Shown here piece after piece: positions 41,435-51,463 of a stretch of 64,000 bases of DNA; position 1 is the stretch's first letter, and each line of letters begins with the position of its first letter. The notes below the pieces were generated by a model. That model had not been told where the DNA came from. It made no database searches and saw only the letters and a list, made by a program, of their open reading frames with translations. The stretch is from Seinonella peptonophila (lineage in GTDB: Bacteria; Bacillota; Bacilli; Thermoactinomycetales; Thermoactinomycetaceae): assembly GCF_900129355.1 (NCBI RefSeq), contig NZ_FQVL01000001.1, forward strand, positions 372,001 to 436,000, read 5' to 3'. The position numbers were made by a program, and so were the translations under genes.

Positions 41435-42151
41435 CTATATCCAACCACCATCAATTCTCAGTACTTGCCCAGTAATATAAGATGCTTCAGGACGACAAAG
41501 ATATTCTACTAAAGACGCTATTTCTGAAGGATGAGCCATTCTGCCCAGTGGAATTTCCTCTTTTAACGCTTCTTGTTCATCTGTTGAAAGCTGATTTTGT
41601 AACATTTGTCCCTCAACTGCGCCAGGCGCAATTGCGTTTACTGTGATCTTTGAAGGAGCAACTTCTTTAGCAAGTGCTTTAGTAAAGCCATTTATTGCCC
41701 CTTTAGCAGCAGAATACAACACCTCACCTGCTCCACCCACTTCTGCCCAAATGGAAGATAACAGGATAACCCTTCCATACCGATTACGAATCATTGCAGG
41801 AAGGCTCATACGCACCATACGAAACGCTCCACCCATATGTACATCCATCATTTGTTGGTAAGTGGTTTCATCTTCATCCTGTAATAGCGCTGTATGGGCA
41901 TGACCAGCTGCATGTATACAGATCGATGGCTCCCTCCATCGCCAACAGATCTCTCGATAACATGCATGAATTTGTTCACCATCTCGTATATCAATGGGCA
42001 AGATTATCAGACGATCATTTCCTGCTAACTTTTCGAGATGAGTTGCATGCTGATAATATAGTGCAGCAACATGATAACCAGAAACTAATAATCGTTTAGT
42101 AATGGCTAAGCCTATATCTCCACTCGCCCCAGATACCCAAGCTACTTGCAT
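41435..42151 (-). CDS. ymfI: YmfI short-chain dehydrogenase/reductase
   Basis: A 238-residue SDR enzyme similar to FabG. The cofactor motif is SGASGDIGLAI (residues ~5-15). The catalytic Ser/Tyr/Lys triad is in VILLSSIWAEVGGAGEVLY and YSAAKGAINGFTKALAKE, and the C-terminal IAPGAVEG and ITGQVLRIDGGWI blocks are present. It probably reduces a 3-oxoacyl or other carbonyl substrate with NADPH; the actual substrate is unknown. It starts 3 bp after the ymfH stop, so it is in the ymfF-ymfH-ymfI-ymfJ operon. Confidence 0.92.
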   Translation of the reverse strand: MQVAWVSGASGDIGLAITKRLLVSGYHVAALYYQHATHLEKLAGNDRLIILPIDIRDGEQIHACYREICWRWREPSICIHAAGHAHTALLQDEDETTYQQMMDVHMGGAFRMVRMSLPAMIRNRYGRVILLSSIWAEVGGAGEVLYSAAKGAINGFTKALAKEVAPSKITVNAIAPGAVEGQMLQNQLSTDEQEALKEEIPLGRMAHPSEIASLVEYLCRPEASYITGQVLRIDGGWI

Positions 42152-42154
42152 CTA

Positions 42155-43465
42155 TTACTCCTTGCTCACCTGTGCAGAAGGCTTGATGACAGATGTTGCA
42201 AATTGCTCAAAATCAACGTGTTCCCGCATTCTCTCATTTACTTGATCTACGGTTAATTCTTCTAATAACGGAATCATTCGGAATAAATCAGTACCAGCAA
42301 ACTGATAACGTGTATATTGATTTGCAATCCATTCTGGAGAATTCAGCAATCGCAGTGTTGAACCAATCCGCTTTTTTCTCAATCGATCAAAGGTTGTCTG
42401 ATCCAGTCCACGTTGCACAAATCCGGGAACTTCTTTCTCTACACGGGCTAGTAACCGTTCGGGATCAGAAGAATCCCCACCAGCCATCGAGAAAGCAAAT
42501 CCATCTTCCAACGAATAATCATAGCCAAATTGTTCATCAATTAACCCGTCATCATACAGAGACTGATAAAAATCTGAACCTTGACCAAACAGATACTCTA
42601 GGAACAGAAAAGTACTTAATTCTTGACGTAGAAAATCATCACCCTTCTGTCCTACAAAAGATGCCCTTTCTTTAAAACCAAACATACACTTTGGAACACC
42701 AACTGCTAACTGCACATCGTTTCTCCGTGTACGTACTTGGTCAGGCTCTTGCTCAAAGAAACGTTTAATTTCAGCTTGATTGGTAAAATTTTTCTTGGCT
42801 TGGTTTTCAGCAACCAACTGAATAATCTGCTCTGGCTGGACAGAACCAACAATAACCAAAACCATATTACTGGGATGATAAAATGTTTCATAACATTGAT
42901 AAAGATGCTCCTTCGTTATTTCATAAATCGATTCAACAGTTCCAGCAATATCAATTTTAACTGGATGCTGTTGATAAAAGGCCTGAATTAAGCCAAAATA
43001 GAGTCGCCAATCTGGCGTATCATCATACATCCGAATCTCTTGTGCAATGATCCCTTTCTCTTTTTCCACATTTTCATCTGTAAAATAAGGCTCCTGCACA
43101 AAATCAAGCAATGTAGTCAAATTTTTTTCCACGTTTTCAGTACAGGAGTAGAGATAAGCTGTACGCGTAAAAGAAGTATAAGCATTAGCTGCTGCTCCTT
43201 GCAAGGCAAATTGCTGAAAGACATCTTCACCTGAGCGTTGTTCGAACATTTTATGCTCCAAAAAGTGAGCAATCCCATCAGGAACGCGAATACGCTGCTT
43301 ACCTGGTGGTTGAAAATCGTGATCAATCGCACCATAACGAGTTGTAAAAATTGCATATGTCTTTTGAAAGCCTTGTTTTGGAACAACAAAGACATTTAGA
43401 CCGTTTGGTAACTTCTCTTGATATAACGTCTCTTTTAATTGCGCATGTTCAATTTTATTCACCAT
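42155..43465 (-). CDS. ymfH: YmfH M16 family zinc metalloprotease
   Basis: A 436-residue M16 peptidase (pitrilysin/processing peptidase group). It carries the inverted zinc motif HFLEHKMFE (HxxEH) at about residue 68 and the downstream Glu in the E-rich stretch ENVEKEKGIIAQEIRMYDD. It pairs with the adjacent YmfF, which lacks the motif, as M16 subunits do. The ATG at 43465 (AAGGAGG upstream) overlaps the ymfF end by 11 bp; further upstream codons lie inside ymfF. In related bacteria YmfF/YmfH process peptides; substrate unknown here. Confidence 0.93.
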   Translation of the reverse strand: MVNKIEHAQLKETLYQEKLPNGLNVFVVPKQGFQKTYAIFTTRYGAIDHDFQPPGKQRIRVPDGIAHFLEHKMFEQRSGEDVFQQFALQGAAANAYTSFTRTAYLYSCTENVEKNLTTLLDFVQEPYFTDENVEKEKGIIAQEIRMYDDTPDWRLYFGLIQAFYQQHPVKIDIAGTVESIYEITKEHLYQCYETFYHPSNMVLVIVGSVQPEQIIQLVAENQAKKNFTNQAEIKRFFEQEPDQVRTRRNDVQLAVGVPKCMFGFKERASFVGQKGDDFLRQELSTFLFLEYLFGQGSDFYQSLYDDGLIDEQFGYDYSLEDGFAFSMAGGDSSDPERLLARVEKEVPGFVQRGLDQTTFDRLRKKRIGSTLRLLNSPEWIANQYTRYQFAGTDLFRMIPLLEELTVDQVNERMREHVDFEQFATSVIKPSAQVSKE

Positions 43466-44750
43466 CAATACCTCCTTGATCACGTAGAAAATAAATCGTA
43501 TCAAGCTCCACTTGTTGAGCCACCTCTTGAATCTGTTGTGGAGTTACATCTGCGATCTCCTGTAACAACTGCTCTACTTCACGCTTTCTTGTAGGTTGTT
43601 GGGTATGATGAGCAAAATCGATCAATCCATAAGCTGAATCAAGTCGCTCCCGAATTTGATTCGTTAAAGTAGCTTTCGTCTGACTAATTTCTTGCTCACT
43701 AATATTGCCTTGACGCATTTCCTCAAGCTGCTCTTTCATAATCGAGACAGCCTGATCATAATTGGCAATCTCAATTCCCGATTGGATGGCTACCTGACCG
43801 AGATAGCTATCAATTCTAGATGAACAATAGTAAGCTAAGCTTGCCTTTTCACGAACATTCATAAACAGCTTTGAGTGAGCAAATCCTCCTAAAATCCCGT
43901 TATACATCATCAACGCAGGATACAGATCATCTTCTATCGTAACATGTGTCCGACAGCCAAGATTTAATTTACCTTGTTGTACCTCTAATCTTTCCACTAT
44001 CTCATTTACCTGCTCTACCTTCTGATCATTGCGCAAGGCTTCTACAGAAGGTCTTTCCTGCCGACCAATATGGGCCCCTAGCTGAGTTTCAAATAAAGCT
44101 TTGACTTCTTCAGGGTGAACATCACCAACACAATAAATATCAATAGGACAAGATTGAATAACTTCTTGGTAATATGTATAGAGTGAACGCTCATCAATAG
44201 CATCTAATGAACGGAGTTGACCATAGTTATAAAGCGCATGAGGTTCTCCTTTATACATCTCTTCATTTAGCCTTTGAGCAGCATAGCGTATTTTATCATC
44301 TTTTAAACTTTCAATTCGTTGTCGAAGATTCTTTTTCTCCGCATTTACAAAAGATGAAGAGAAACCATCATTTGAAGTAACCGGTTTAAATAAAACCTCT
44401 TGCAAAAATTGAAGTCCTTCTGTCAATAAAGCTGGACGTTCACTTAAATAATCACCATTCGCCACGTCTAAACCAAATTGCAGGAAATGACGACCCCCAC
44501 GTTTAAAAACATCACCAAATAGATTGGCACCATAGAGTTGATCACATTTTTGTTTTACCTGTACTGTGGTTGGATAACTTTGCGTCCCCCGTTGCAGCAC
44601 ATTAGGCAACAATGCCGATTGCGTCACTTTTTCTTCTGAAAGCTCTTGTTCAAACAGTACAACAACAGTAGTGGTTTTAAATTTTTTACTATTTAAAACA
44701 TGTAGACGAGCTGACCCGACTGAGGTCGTTGAAAAATGTATATCTGTCAA
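43455..44750 (-). CDS. ymfF: YmfF M16 family peptidase, inactive partner subunit
   Basis: A 431-residue M16-fold protein whose HxxEH zinc motif is missing: the corresponding position reads LLPNVLQRGTQSYPT. It keeps the rest of the fold, including the C-terminal half with LGGFAHSKLFMNVREKASLAYYCSS. It would be the non-catalytic partner of YmfH, forming a clam-shell chamber. The TTG at 44750 has GGAGAGATCAGG upstream; the earlier codons are not family-like. It is first in the ymf operon here. Confidence 0.9.
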   Translation of the reverse strand: MTDIHFSTTSVGSARLHVLNSKKFKTTTVVVLFEQELSEEKVTQSALLPNVLQRGTQSYPTTVQVKQKCDQLYGANLFGDVFKRGGRHFLQFGLDVANGDYLSERPALLTEGLQFLQEVLFKPVTSNDGFSSSFVNAEKKNLRQRIESLKDDKIRYAAQRLNEEMYKGEPHALYNYGQLRSLDAIDERSLYTYYQEVIQSCPIDIYCVGDVHPEEVKALFETQLGAHIGRQERPSVEALRNDQKVEQVNEIVERLEVQQGKLNLGCRTHVTIEDDLYPALMMYNGILGGFAHSKLFMNVREKASLAYYCSSRIDSYLGQVAIQSGIEIANYDQAVSIMKEQLEEMRQGNISEQEISQTKATLTNQIRERLDSAYGLIDFAHHTQQPTRKREVEQLLQEIADVTPQQIQEVAQQVELDTIYFLRDQGGIDGE

Positions 44751-44942
44751 CCTGATCTCTCCTTTGCTAATCCATATCCTTATTATATCATGTTTTGAGA
44801 AGACTCTGATCAAAACTACATTTCCTCTAGTATATGAAAAAAAAGCTGGTTCCAACCTTTGGTTGAAATATAGACAATATTAATGACAAAGCAAATATTT
44901 CTATTCTATAATTAAACAAACTGGAGAAAGGAGGAGATTTTA

Positions 44943-47699
44943 ATGGCAGAAGGAAATCAAACTAAAATTCAGAAAGAACTCGCTCTATCCTTTTTAAAAG
45001 ACGATATACCACTTGAAAACGGTAAAATATCACTAACACCTCAGCAACTTCAAACTCTGTTAAATGAAACAAATGATCAAGATAAAATCGCACTCATCGA
45101 AGCTGCAATAGAGCATCATCTAGATGATCCCTCGAATATTCCTGCACCAAATGAATTAATTCAAGCATTTAAACTAGATCAAAACAAATCTCCCATTGTT
45201 GAAGCAGCGTTAAATAACGCTCTACCATCTTTAACAGAACAATTAAGAAGCAACCCTTCCAACATTACATTCTTCCCCGTAACACAAATTGAGCGAGATT
45301 ATTCAGATGTGAAAAACAAACTTTTATCTGAACTGGGTAGTCCAGGGGATAAAACTTATGACGTGGTAGCAGAGCAATTGGAATATGCTGGCATAATCGA
45401 CCAATTTCGTAAAGCGGATTATTCAGTTGATCAACACGCAGTGGATCGGTTCGGAAGTGTACTCGTCATGTCACCAGATGGCCCTGGAAATCCTGAGAAA
45501 CTGGCCTCTATCGTACAACATGACCTCGATGTAGCCAATTTGCTTTATCAAAATGTTATATTTAGAACTGGTCCAACTCAAATTACCCCAGGTGGAAAAA
45601 ATGAGCAAATTCGAGCAACGCTAACAAACCACTTCTTTGAAACAATGCAAAAAAAACCGGAAGCTGTTGCAGCTCGTATCAATGGGAATGAACAGTTTCT
45701 TCAATCTCCCTTGATGGATGCATTTTTAAAAGAAACGAAAAATCATGCGGCGGTCAAAGTAATTGAAGAACAGCTTGATGAAAAGGCAAAGCCTATTCTC
45801 CAAGCGCAATTAGAGGCAATTATGGAACAAGAAGATAGGGAACTGAAAGAATCGGCTGAACGATTAGAAAATCGTTTAAGAGAGACAGAACGAGCGAGTC
45901 TAAGTGATCAAGAATTAGATGAAAACTTAGAGGATGCAATCAATCAATTAGCTAGACATTTCCCAGAGCTTGATCAACAACCTTCCGTTCAGGAAAACAA
46001 AGCCCAACAATCTCCAACTGAAAAAACAGTTGAAAGGGGTGATGATTCAATGGCTCCAACACAACAACAAGAATCCACTGATTGGGAACCACAAATCGAT
46101 TTTATAGTTGAATCATTAAATGAAATGCATCAAAATGATGTATTTCAAGAATTTACTCTTAATTCGATGGAGAAGTATAGAAAAAATCTTCTAGATAATC
46201 CAGAGTTACTTGCAAAACTAGAAAAAGCAATACAACAATTACCTAATAATGAGATAAAAGCATCATTGACATCAAAGTATGAAAATATGTTTAAGTCAAA
46301 AGAATCGTCCAGAAATGAACAGGAACAACAAGCAACTTTTATTCAATTAGAAACAAAAACGCTTGAAGATGCTATGAATGCACTGATCCAAGCTAATGAT
46401 GTAAAAGAAATTCATCATGCAATTCTGCAACTACCACCTTGGCTACAACAAATATTTGATGCTTATGACAGAGCGATGGGTAAAGAAGATTCAAAAACAC
46501 AACAAACTTTGCAGCAAGCAATTGATCAGATCAAGCAGTTACAAGATCAACTAAAAGCTCAACCGGAGGCCATACAAGATCCTTTGCCAGGTATGAGTGA
46601 TCAGGAATTAGCAGATCTAAATGATCGTTCTAACCCATCACAAGAAGCTCTATTTAGTCCTGAAGAATTAGCAGATTTACTTGCAAAACGAGACGAACAA
46701 GCTGCATTGGCCCAAGAAGAGGCGAAAAATGAACAATCAGCTGCTATTCAAGCCACACCAAAGCGTGACGAACAAACTGGACAGCAACAAAACCAACCTG
46801 ATCAACTCGTTTATGCTCCTGAGTCACAGCGTGACCAACAAGAGCCACCCACTGCTCAGCCAGTTCGCGTCTCTAGAAGAATGGCAGCTAGATCAGAAGA
46901 ACTCACTCCATCACCTTTTCTTCGCCTATCTGAAGTAATTGCAGAAGCCAAGGTCATGCAAAACCTAAGTCCTAAAAGAAGTAAGCTGAAAGAATCAATT
47001 CCTATTGTTTCTTGGTTTGCAAAGAGAAAATTAAATAAGGCGAATGGGCGGATTCAGGAAAAAAGTGATGCATTATTTGAACAAGCAGACCAAGTGTATC
47101 TCGATCAAATCAAAGATCCAGATGTATTAGAAAACGTGAGGCTCGATTCCATAGAGAAATGGTATAATCCAGATAATGAACTTTCACTACATGAAATTAT
47201 GGTGGAGACACACTATAACAATTTAGACAAGTATGCTCAGCCTCAAGAAGTAGCAAACTTTAAACAGCTCTATACGGATCGTAACTTTGCTCAAGTTAAG
47301 GTCAAAGAATCAAGAGATCAATCAATAGAAGCAAATAGATGGAAACCAAATTCTAAGTTCCGATCAGTTGCAAAGCCAGTAGCTGTTTATGCTGCCACTG
47401 CTGCCATTGGAGGACCTGCTGCGCCAGTTGTGCTTATGTATGTTGGTGCTAAAGGTCTCTATAAAGGAATCCAAAAACTTCGTCAACCCGAAACAAAAGT
47501 TGCGTTTGCAGATCGTCTAGATACATTCTCAAGTAAATTACGAGAACCTGTGCCACAAAGAAGCGAACAACAACCTGACCAGGAACGTCGTTCATTTAGA
47601 AGTCGGTTAAGTAATCGTCTAAATGCTGGAAAACGGCAAGACGATGCATTCAGTCCCATTGTTCCAGAACAAGCTGCTCAAGTACGAGCTGGTAGATAA
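44943..47699 (+). CDS. Large unknown Gln/Glu-rich protein (918 residues)
   Basis: Not recognised. A 918-residue, charged, mostly helical protein with a strong RBS (AAAGGAGGAG). The N-terminal ~300 residues look folded (ITFFPVTQIERDYSDVKNKL, then YSVDQHAVDRFGSVLVMSPDGPG). Residues ~350-380 and ~540-680 are low-complexity and likely disordered (TGQQQNQPDQ type). Residues ~690-800 are helical and basic (RSKLKESIPIVSWFAKRKLN). A Gly/Ala-rich hydrophobic stretch lies near 807-840 (PVAVYAATAAIGGPAAPVVL), followed by a basic tail. An in-frame internal ATG (46050) follows AAAGGGGTGAT and could give a ~549-residue C-terminal form. It lies divergent from ymfF and convergent with ftsK. Confidence 0.75.
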   Translation: MAEGNQTKIQKELALSFLKDDIPLENGKISLTPQQLQTLLNETNDQDKIALIEAAIEHHLDDPSNIPAPNELIQAFKLDQNKSPIVEAALNNALPSLTEQLRSNPSNITFFPVTQIERDYSDVKNKLLSELGSPGDKTYDVVAEQLEYAGIIDQFRKADYSVDQHAVDRFGSVLVMSPDGPGNPEKLASIVQHDLDVANLLYQNVIFRTGPTQITPGGKNEQIRATLTNHFFETMQKKPEAVAARINGNEQFLQSPLMDAFLKETKNHAAVKVIEEQLDEKAKPILQAQLEAIMEQEDRELKESAERLENRLRETERASLSDQELDENLEDAINQLARHFPELDQQPSVQENKAQQSPTEKTVERGDDSMAPTQQQESTDWEPQIDFIVESLNEMHQNDVFQEFTLNSMEKYRKNLLDNPELLAKLEKAIQQLPNNEIKASLTSKYENMFKSKESSRNEQEQQATFIQLETKTLEDAMNALIQANDVKEIHHAILQLPPWLQQIFDAYDRAMGKEDSKTQQTLQQAIDQIKQLQDQLKAQPEAIQDPLPGMSDQELADLNDRSNPSQEALFSPEELADLLAKRDEQAALAQEEAKNEQSAAIQATPKRDEQTGQQQNQPDQLVYAPESQRDQQEPPTAQPVRVSRRMAARSEELTPSPFLRLSEVIAEAKVMQNLSPKRSKLKESIPIVSWFAKRKLNKANGRIQEKSDALFEQADQVYLDQIKDPDVLENVRLDSIEKWYNPDNELSLHEIMVETHYNNLDKYAQPQEVANFKQLYTDRNFAQVKVKESRDQSIEANRWKPNSKFRSVAKPVAVYAATAAIGGPAAPVVLMYVGAKGLYKGIQKLRQPETKVAFADRLDTFSSKLREPVPQRSEQQPDQERRSFRSRLSNRLNAGKRQDDAFSPIVPEQAAQVRAGR

Positions 47700-47709
47700 G
47701 AAAATGGCA

Positions 47710-47745
47710 AAAACCCAGCACTCCTATGGAGGAGGACTGGGTTTT
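47710..47745. terminator. Bidirectional terminator between the 918-residue gene and ftsK
   Basis: AAAACCCAG (47710-47718) pairs with CTGGGTTTT (47737-47745), with inner CTCC/GGAG. Six T residues on plus and A-rich on the other side. Confidence 0.8.
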
Positions 47746-47749
47746 TTGT

Positions 47750-50062
47750 TTAATTTACCTCTTGTTTTTGTTGCTCTACATACTGTTCTTGGGTAATTAA
47801 GACTTCACGTGGCTTGCTGCCCTCATAAGGCCCCACTATTTGATTGGCTTCCATTAAATCAATCAAACGAGCAGCGCGCGTATAACCCACACGCAAGCGA
47901 CGCTGGATCAAAGAAACAGAAGCAGTCTGAGCTTCGACCACCAATTGTACGGCTTGTGGATAGAGTTCATCTTGAATTTCTTGTACGGTTGAAGTTTCTT
48001 CATTTGCTTTTGGAATCATTTCTTCGTCATATTCAGGCTCTTGTTGTGTCTTAGCAAAGCGAACAACCGCCTCCACTTCAGTATCTGTAACAAAAGTACC
48101 CTGAACACGCAAAGGCTTAGACGCACCAATCGGTAAATACAACATATCTCCTCGACCTAGTAACTTCTCTGCTCCACCCATATCCAGAATCGTGCGTGAA
48201 TCGGCCGAAGATGAAACAGCAAAAGCAATCCGTGAGGGGATATTGGCTTTAATCAATCCAGTGATCACATCAACCGAAGGTCGCTGAGTTGCAATAATAA
48301 GATGAATGCCCGCCGCACGCGCCATTTGTGCTAATCGACAGATGGCATCCTCTACATCTGCTGGGGCCACCATCATCAAATCAGCTAACTCGTCTACGAT
48401 CACAACAATTTGCGGTAACCGCTCGATGGTCTCATCTTCTTCTGCTAATTTATTATAACGCTCCATATCTCGTGCTCCATGTTTCGCAAACAGCTCATAG
48501 CGTTTTTCCATCTCAGCAACAACGCGTTTCAATGCAATAGCTGCCTTACGCGGTTCGGTCACTACTGGAGCAAGTAAATGTGGGATACCATTATAAATAT
48601 TTAATTCTACCATTTTGGGGTCAATCATCATTAATTTTACTTCATCAGGCTTTGCATTAAAGAGCAAACTAATAATGATCCCATTGATACAAACACTCTT
48701 CCCAGCCCCTGTCGCCCCAGCGACAAGTAGATGAGGCATCTTAGCTAAGTCAGCAACAATCGGCAATCCTGAGATATCACGCCCTAGACCAATACTTAAT
48801 TTAGATTCAGCATTTTGATATGTATCATCTTCTAGTACATCACGTAAAGCGACAATGGAGACTTCTGAGTTAGGAACTTCAATCCCAATCGCTGACTTCC
48901 CAGGGATGGGTGCTTCCATACGAATATCTTTTGCTGCAAGTGCTAAAGCAAGATCATCCGTCAAATTGACAATCTTACTAACCTTCACCCCTACTTCAGG
49001 TTGAATCTCATATCGAGTAACGGCTGGTCCACGACTTACTTCTGTAACCCGTACACGGACACCAAAGCTCTCTAATGTTTGTGCTAATTTTTTCGCATTT
49101 GCATTAATCGACTCTTTATCGCGGGCAGAGCTTTTCTTCTGCCACTTGAGCAATTGAAGACCAGGCAAACGATAATCGACTGCCTTTTTCTTCTTTGTTG
49201 AAAAATCGACCTTGATCTCCTGCTCCACTATTTTTTCCTTCTCTGAAGCAGGTTCTTGCTCTGGTTTCTTTTGATGTTCTTGAATTCGCAAACGAAGCTG
49301 GGCACCCGTTTTCTCTGGTACAATCACTTGGTCTTCAAAATCATGAATAATGGGAGGTTGACTTACTTCTTTGGAAATCTCAGCCTCGCCTGCCATTTGC
49401 AACTGTGGAGCAGGAAGACTTTTTCTTCGTCTCCGTTCACGGTCACGACGATCATAATAAGCCCGAACAAATGCTATTAATTGTCTACGCCAATCCTTTT
49501 GCTGCTTTGACCAATTTTTGCGAAAACGTTTTGCAAAATGAACATACGAAAATCCAGTGATTAAAAGAATACCAGTTAAAATCACTGCTCCAAGCGTAAA
49601 GATTGTCCCAATATCATCGAACAAGTAGTGACAGATTGCATAGACAAAAGCTCCAACCATTCCTCCGCCTACATCAGTCGGATGGGGAGAATAGCGCTCG
49701 TTTAACAGTAAATTCCATGTCGTATCCACAATTCCAAAATTCGAATTCACTTTCAATCCATGAAAAGTAAGTAAGTGAAGGTAACCCAAAAGCGCCAGCA
49801 CAACTAAGAGAACTCCTGTCATACGTGGAGTCCAATTTTGTGGCCAACGTCGTTTCACCATGACATAAAATCCAAGTCCAATCCCAAGTAGAGGAATGGT
49901 AAAATCCCATGTACCCACAACAAAACGAGAAAGATACGTAAGATTTCGTCCCAAAGCACCTACACTAGCAATTGCAATCACCGAGATGGTTAAAATTGAG
50001 ATCCCATATATTTCAAATAATAATTCTTTTTTTATCTGTTTTTGTTTCTTTTTCTTTGGCAT
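47750..50062 (-). CDS. ftsK: FtsK/SpoIIIE DNA translocase
   Basis: A 770-residue membrane-tethered DNA pump that clears DNA from the septum and, as SpoIIIE, moves the chromosome into the forespore. Four N-terminal membrane helices (to about residue 175) are followed by a charged linker. The alpha/beta motor domain has [20 protein letters not shown] (Walker A) and [15 protein letters not shown] (Walker B). The C-terminal gamma winged helix ([20 protein letters not shown]) reads the DNA polarity sequences. ATG at 50062 has AAGGTGG six bases upstream. Its place next to ylzJ/tepA and the ymf genes is that of B. subtilis spoIIIE. Confidence 0.96.
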   Translation of the reverse strand: MPKKKKQKQIKKELLFEIYGISILTISVIAIASVGALGRNLTYLSRFVVGTWDFTIPLLGIGLGFYVMVKRRWPQNWTPRMTGVLLVVLALLGYLHLLTFHGLKVNSNFGIVDTTWNLLLNERYSPHPTDVGGGMVGAFVYAICHYLFDDIGTIFTLGAVILTGILLITGFSYVHFAKRFRKNWSKQQKDWRRQLIAFVRAYYDRRDRERRRRKSLPAPQLQMAGEAEISKEVSQPPIIHDFEDQVIVPEKTGAQLRLRIQEHQKKPEQEPASEKEKIVEQEIKVDFSTKKKKAVDYRLPGLQLLKWQKKSSARDKESINANAKKLAQTLESFGVRVRVTEVSRGPAVTRYEIQPEVGVKVSKIVNLTDDLALALAAKDIRMEAPIPGKSAIGIEVPNSEVSIVALRDVLEDDTYQNAESKLSIGLGRDISGLPIVADLAKMPHLLVAGATGAGKSVCINGIIISLLFNAKPDEVKLMMIDPKMVELNIYNGIPHLLAPVVTEPRKAAIALKRVVAEMEKRYELFAKHGARDMERYNKLAEEDETIERLPQIVVIVDELADLMMVAPADVEDAICRLAQMARAAGIHLIIATQRPSVDVITGLIKANIPSRIAFAVSSSADSRTILDMGGAEKLLGRGDMLYLPIGASKPLRVQGTFVTDTEVEAVVRFAKTQQEPEYDEEMIPKANEETSTVQEIQDELYPQAVQLVVEAQTASVSLIQRRLRVGYTRAARLIDLMEANQIVGPYEGSKPREVLITQEQYVEQQKQEVN

Positions 50063-50128
50063 CGCAAACCACCTTTTCATCCGTTCAGACCATTACCATC
50101 TATTATAACACGGACGAAAAAGTGATGG

Positions 50129-50350
50129 CTAAATTTTCGGAATGAGTCTAATTGGTGTACCAGGTTGAAAACGTGGATTTAAGTAATCCTGAGGATTCGG
50201 GCTAAGCAATTGTACAATTGCTGCTTGATCACCTCTGTGCTGTTCCACCAACATAGGCACACCATCGATCTGAATTACCACACGCTCTGCCGTTTGCTGA
50301 CGAGGGTCATAAAAAATAAGCTCTTCTGGTAGAATCGTATAATGAATCAT
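50129..50350 (-). CDS. ylzJ: YlzJ family protein
   Basis: A 73-residue conserved Bacillales protein ([46 protein letters not shown]). Function unknown. Its start overlaps the tepA stop by 4 bp (ATGA), so the two are translationally coupled, as in B. subtilis. It has a predicted all-beta character and no membrane segment. Confidence 0.9.
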   Translation of the reverse strand: MIHYTILPEELIFYDPRQQTAERVVIQIDGVPMLVEQHRGDQAAIVQLLSPNPQDYLNPRFQPGTPIRLIPKI

Positions 50351-51060
50351 GATTCTTCTCTCCCCTTTTTTTCAGCAATCAAACGATCTAATTCCTGCAA
50401 AGCATCGGCAATTCCACCTACTCGATCGATAATCCCTTGTTCAACTGCATCCATTCCAATTACATTTGTGCCAATATCACGAGCTAATTCTCCTGTTCGA
50501 AACATCAGCTGGCGTATACCTGCTTCTGAAATACGTGAATGATTTGCGATAAATCTTATCACACGATCTTGCATTCGCTCTAAGTACTCAAATGTCTGTG
50601 GGACACCGATTACCATCCCATTCATGCGAATAGGATGAATCGTCATAGTTGCCGTCTCCACAATAAAACTTGTACGTGCTGCTACTGCAATCGGTACACC
50701 AATGCTATGACCTCCTCCTAATACAATGGAAACTGTCGGCTTTCTCATCGTTGCAATCATTTCAGCAATTGCAAGACCTGCTTCTACGTCTCCTCCTACT
50801 GTGTTGAGGATGAGTAGGACTCCTTGAATTTTTGGATTTTGTTCTGCTGCAACAATTTGTGGAATGATATGTTCATACTTCGTTGTTTTATTTTGAGGAG
50901 GCATCACTAAATGACCTTCTACTTGACCAATAATGGGTATACAGTATTGATTTGTTTCAAATTGAGGTACTTGATTCGTTCCTAATTGTTGAATCGCTTG
51001 CAAAACAGCACCTTTCTTCTTATCTTGCTCTTCTTCTGGATTCTCAACATCTGAATACAC
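50347..51060 (-). CDS. tepA: TepA, ClpP-like protease (translocation-enhancing protein)
   Basis: A 237-residue ClpP-fold serine protease. The nucleophile Ser is in [13 protein letters not shown] and the His in [12 protein letters not shown]; the [16 protein letters not shown] loop and an [21 protein letters not shown] segment follow. In B. subtilis TepA aids protein secretion and degrades spore small acid-soluble proteins. The GTG at 51060 is chosen over 51069 since GAGGTG lies six bases before it. It forms tepA-ylzJ and precedes ftsK, as in B. subtilis. dapA/dapG and rnjB, which precede tepA there, are missing here. Confidence 0.93.
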   Translation of the reverse strand: MYSDVENPEEEQDKKKGAVLQAIQQLGTNQVPQFETNQYCIPIIGQVEGHLVMPPQNKTTKYEHIIPQIVAAEQNPKIQGVLLILNTVGGDVEAGLAIAEMIATMRKPTVSIVLGGGHSIGVPIAVAARTSFIVETATMTIHPIRMNGMVIGVPQTFEYLERMQDRVIRFIANHSRISEAGIRQLMFRTGELARDIGTNVIGMDAVEQGIIDRVGGIADALQELDRLIAEKKGREES

Positions 51061-51110
51061 CCTGTTCACCTCACATTCAATTAAACTTAGTATGTTCCTT
51101 ATTTCATAAT

Positions 51111-51139
51111 AAAAAACAACCGATATTTATCATCGGTTG
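51111..51139 (-). terminator. Terminator hairpin, copy 1
   Basis: CAACCGAT (51117-51124) pairs with ATCGGTTG (51132-51139), followed on the minus strand by six T residues. A near-identical hairpin starts exactly 300 bp away at 51417. Confidence 0.75.
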
Positions 51140-51411
51140 TCACAGAGTGTATACAAAGTCAGGATACCCTTATTTTAGGAATTCATGGTTACGCATTTCG
51201 CCTCCAATTCAGGCTACGAAGATATGTATGCAAGGCGCCATGTCTGTTCGCTCAGAGCGGTATCAACTCGGCTACCGCCTCAGACAGTACTACCAACTAT
51301 TCTTCGCTACACAGACGTGGCTTTATTGCGCCTGAAAGTCGGCTACATTGCGAACCATTTCCTCCAAGAACTTTGTTCCATATTTTCATCATCGAAGGTT
51401 CTTGTTTGGTC
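51140..51411. other. Gene-free interval with nested stems, possible structured RNA
   Basis: 272 bp between two near-identical terminators, with no convincing reading frame. It contains a nested stem: TGTCTG (51241-51246) with CAGACA (51281-51286) outside, and GCGGTA (51257-51262) with TACCGC (51273-51278) inside. It is richer in G+C than the surroundings. If transcribed leftwards it would end at the terminator at 51111-51139. No known RNA family was recognised. Confidence 0.4.
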
Positions 51412-51439
51412 TAAAACAATCGATATTTACCATCGGTTG
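51412..51439 (-). terminator. Terminator hairpin, copy 2 (after azoR)
   Basis: CAATCGAT (51417-51424) pairs with ATCGGTTG (51432-51439) with one G-T pair, followed by four T residues on the minus strand, 25 bp past the azoreductase stop. Confidence 0.7.
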
Positions 51440-51463
51440 CCGTTATATGTTTATTACATTCAT

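Noticed and set aside
44943-47699. Phage tail tape-measure or conjugation protein
   Set aside because: Length and helical repeats hinted at it, but there are no phage or conjugation neighbours and no matching motifs.
50952-51335. 127-codon open frame on the plus strand over tepA and the 51-kb gap
   Set aside because: Half of it is antisense to tepA, it lacks an RBS, and its content looks like a frame shadow.
51140-51411. T-box, 6S or SRP RNA identity for the structured interval
   Set aside because: The characteristic T-box sequence, 6S bubble layout and SRP Alu/GNAR features were not found.
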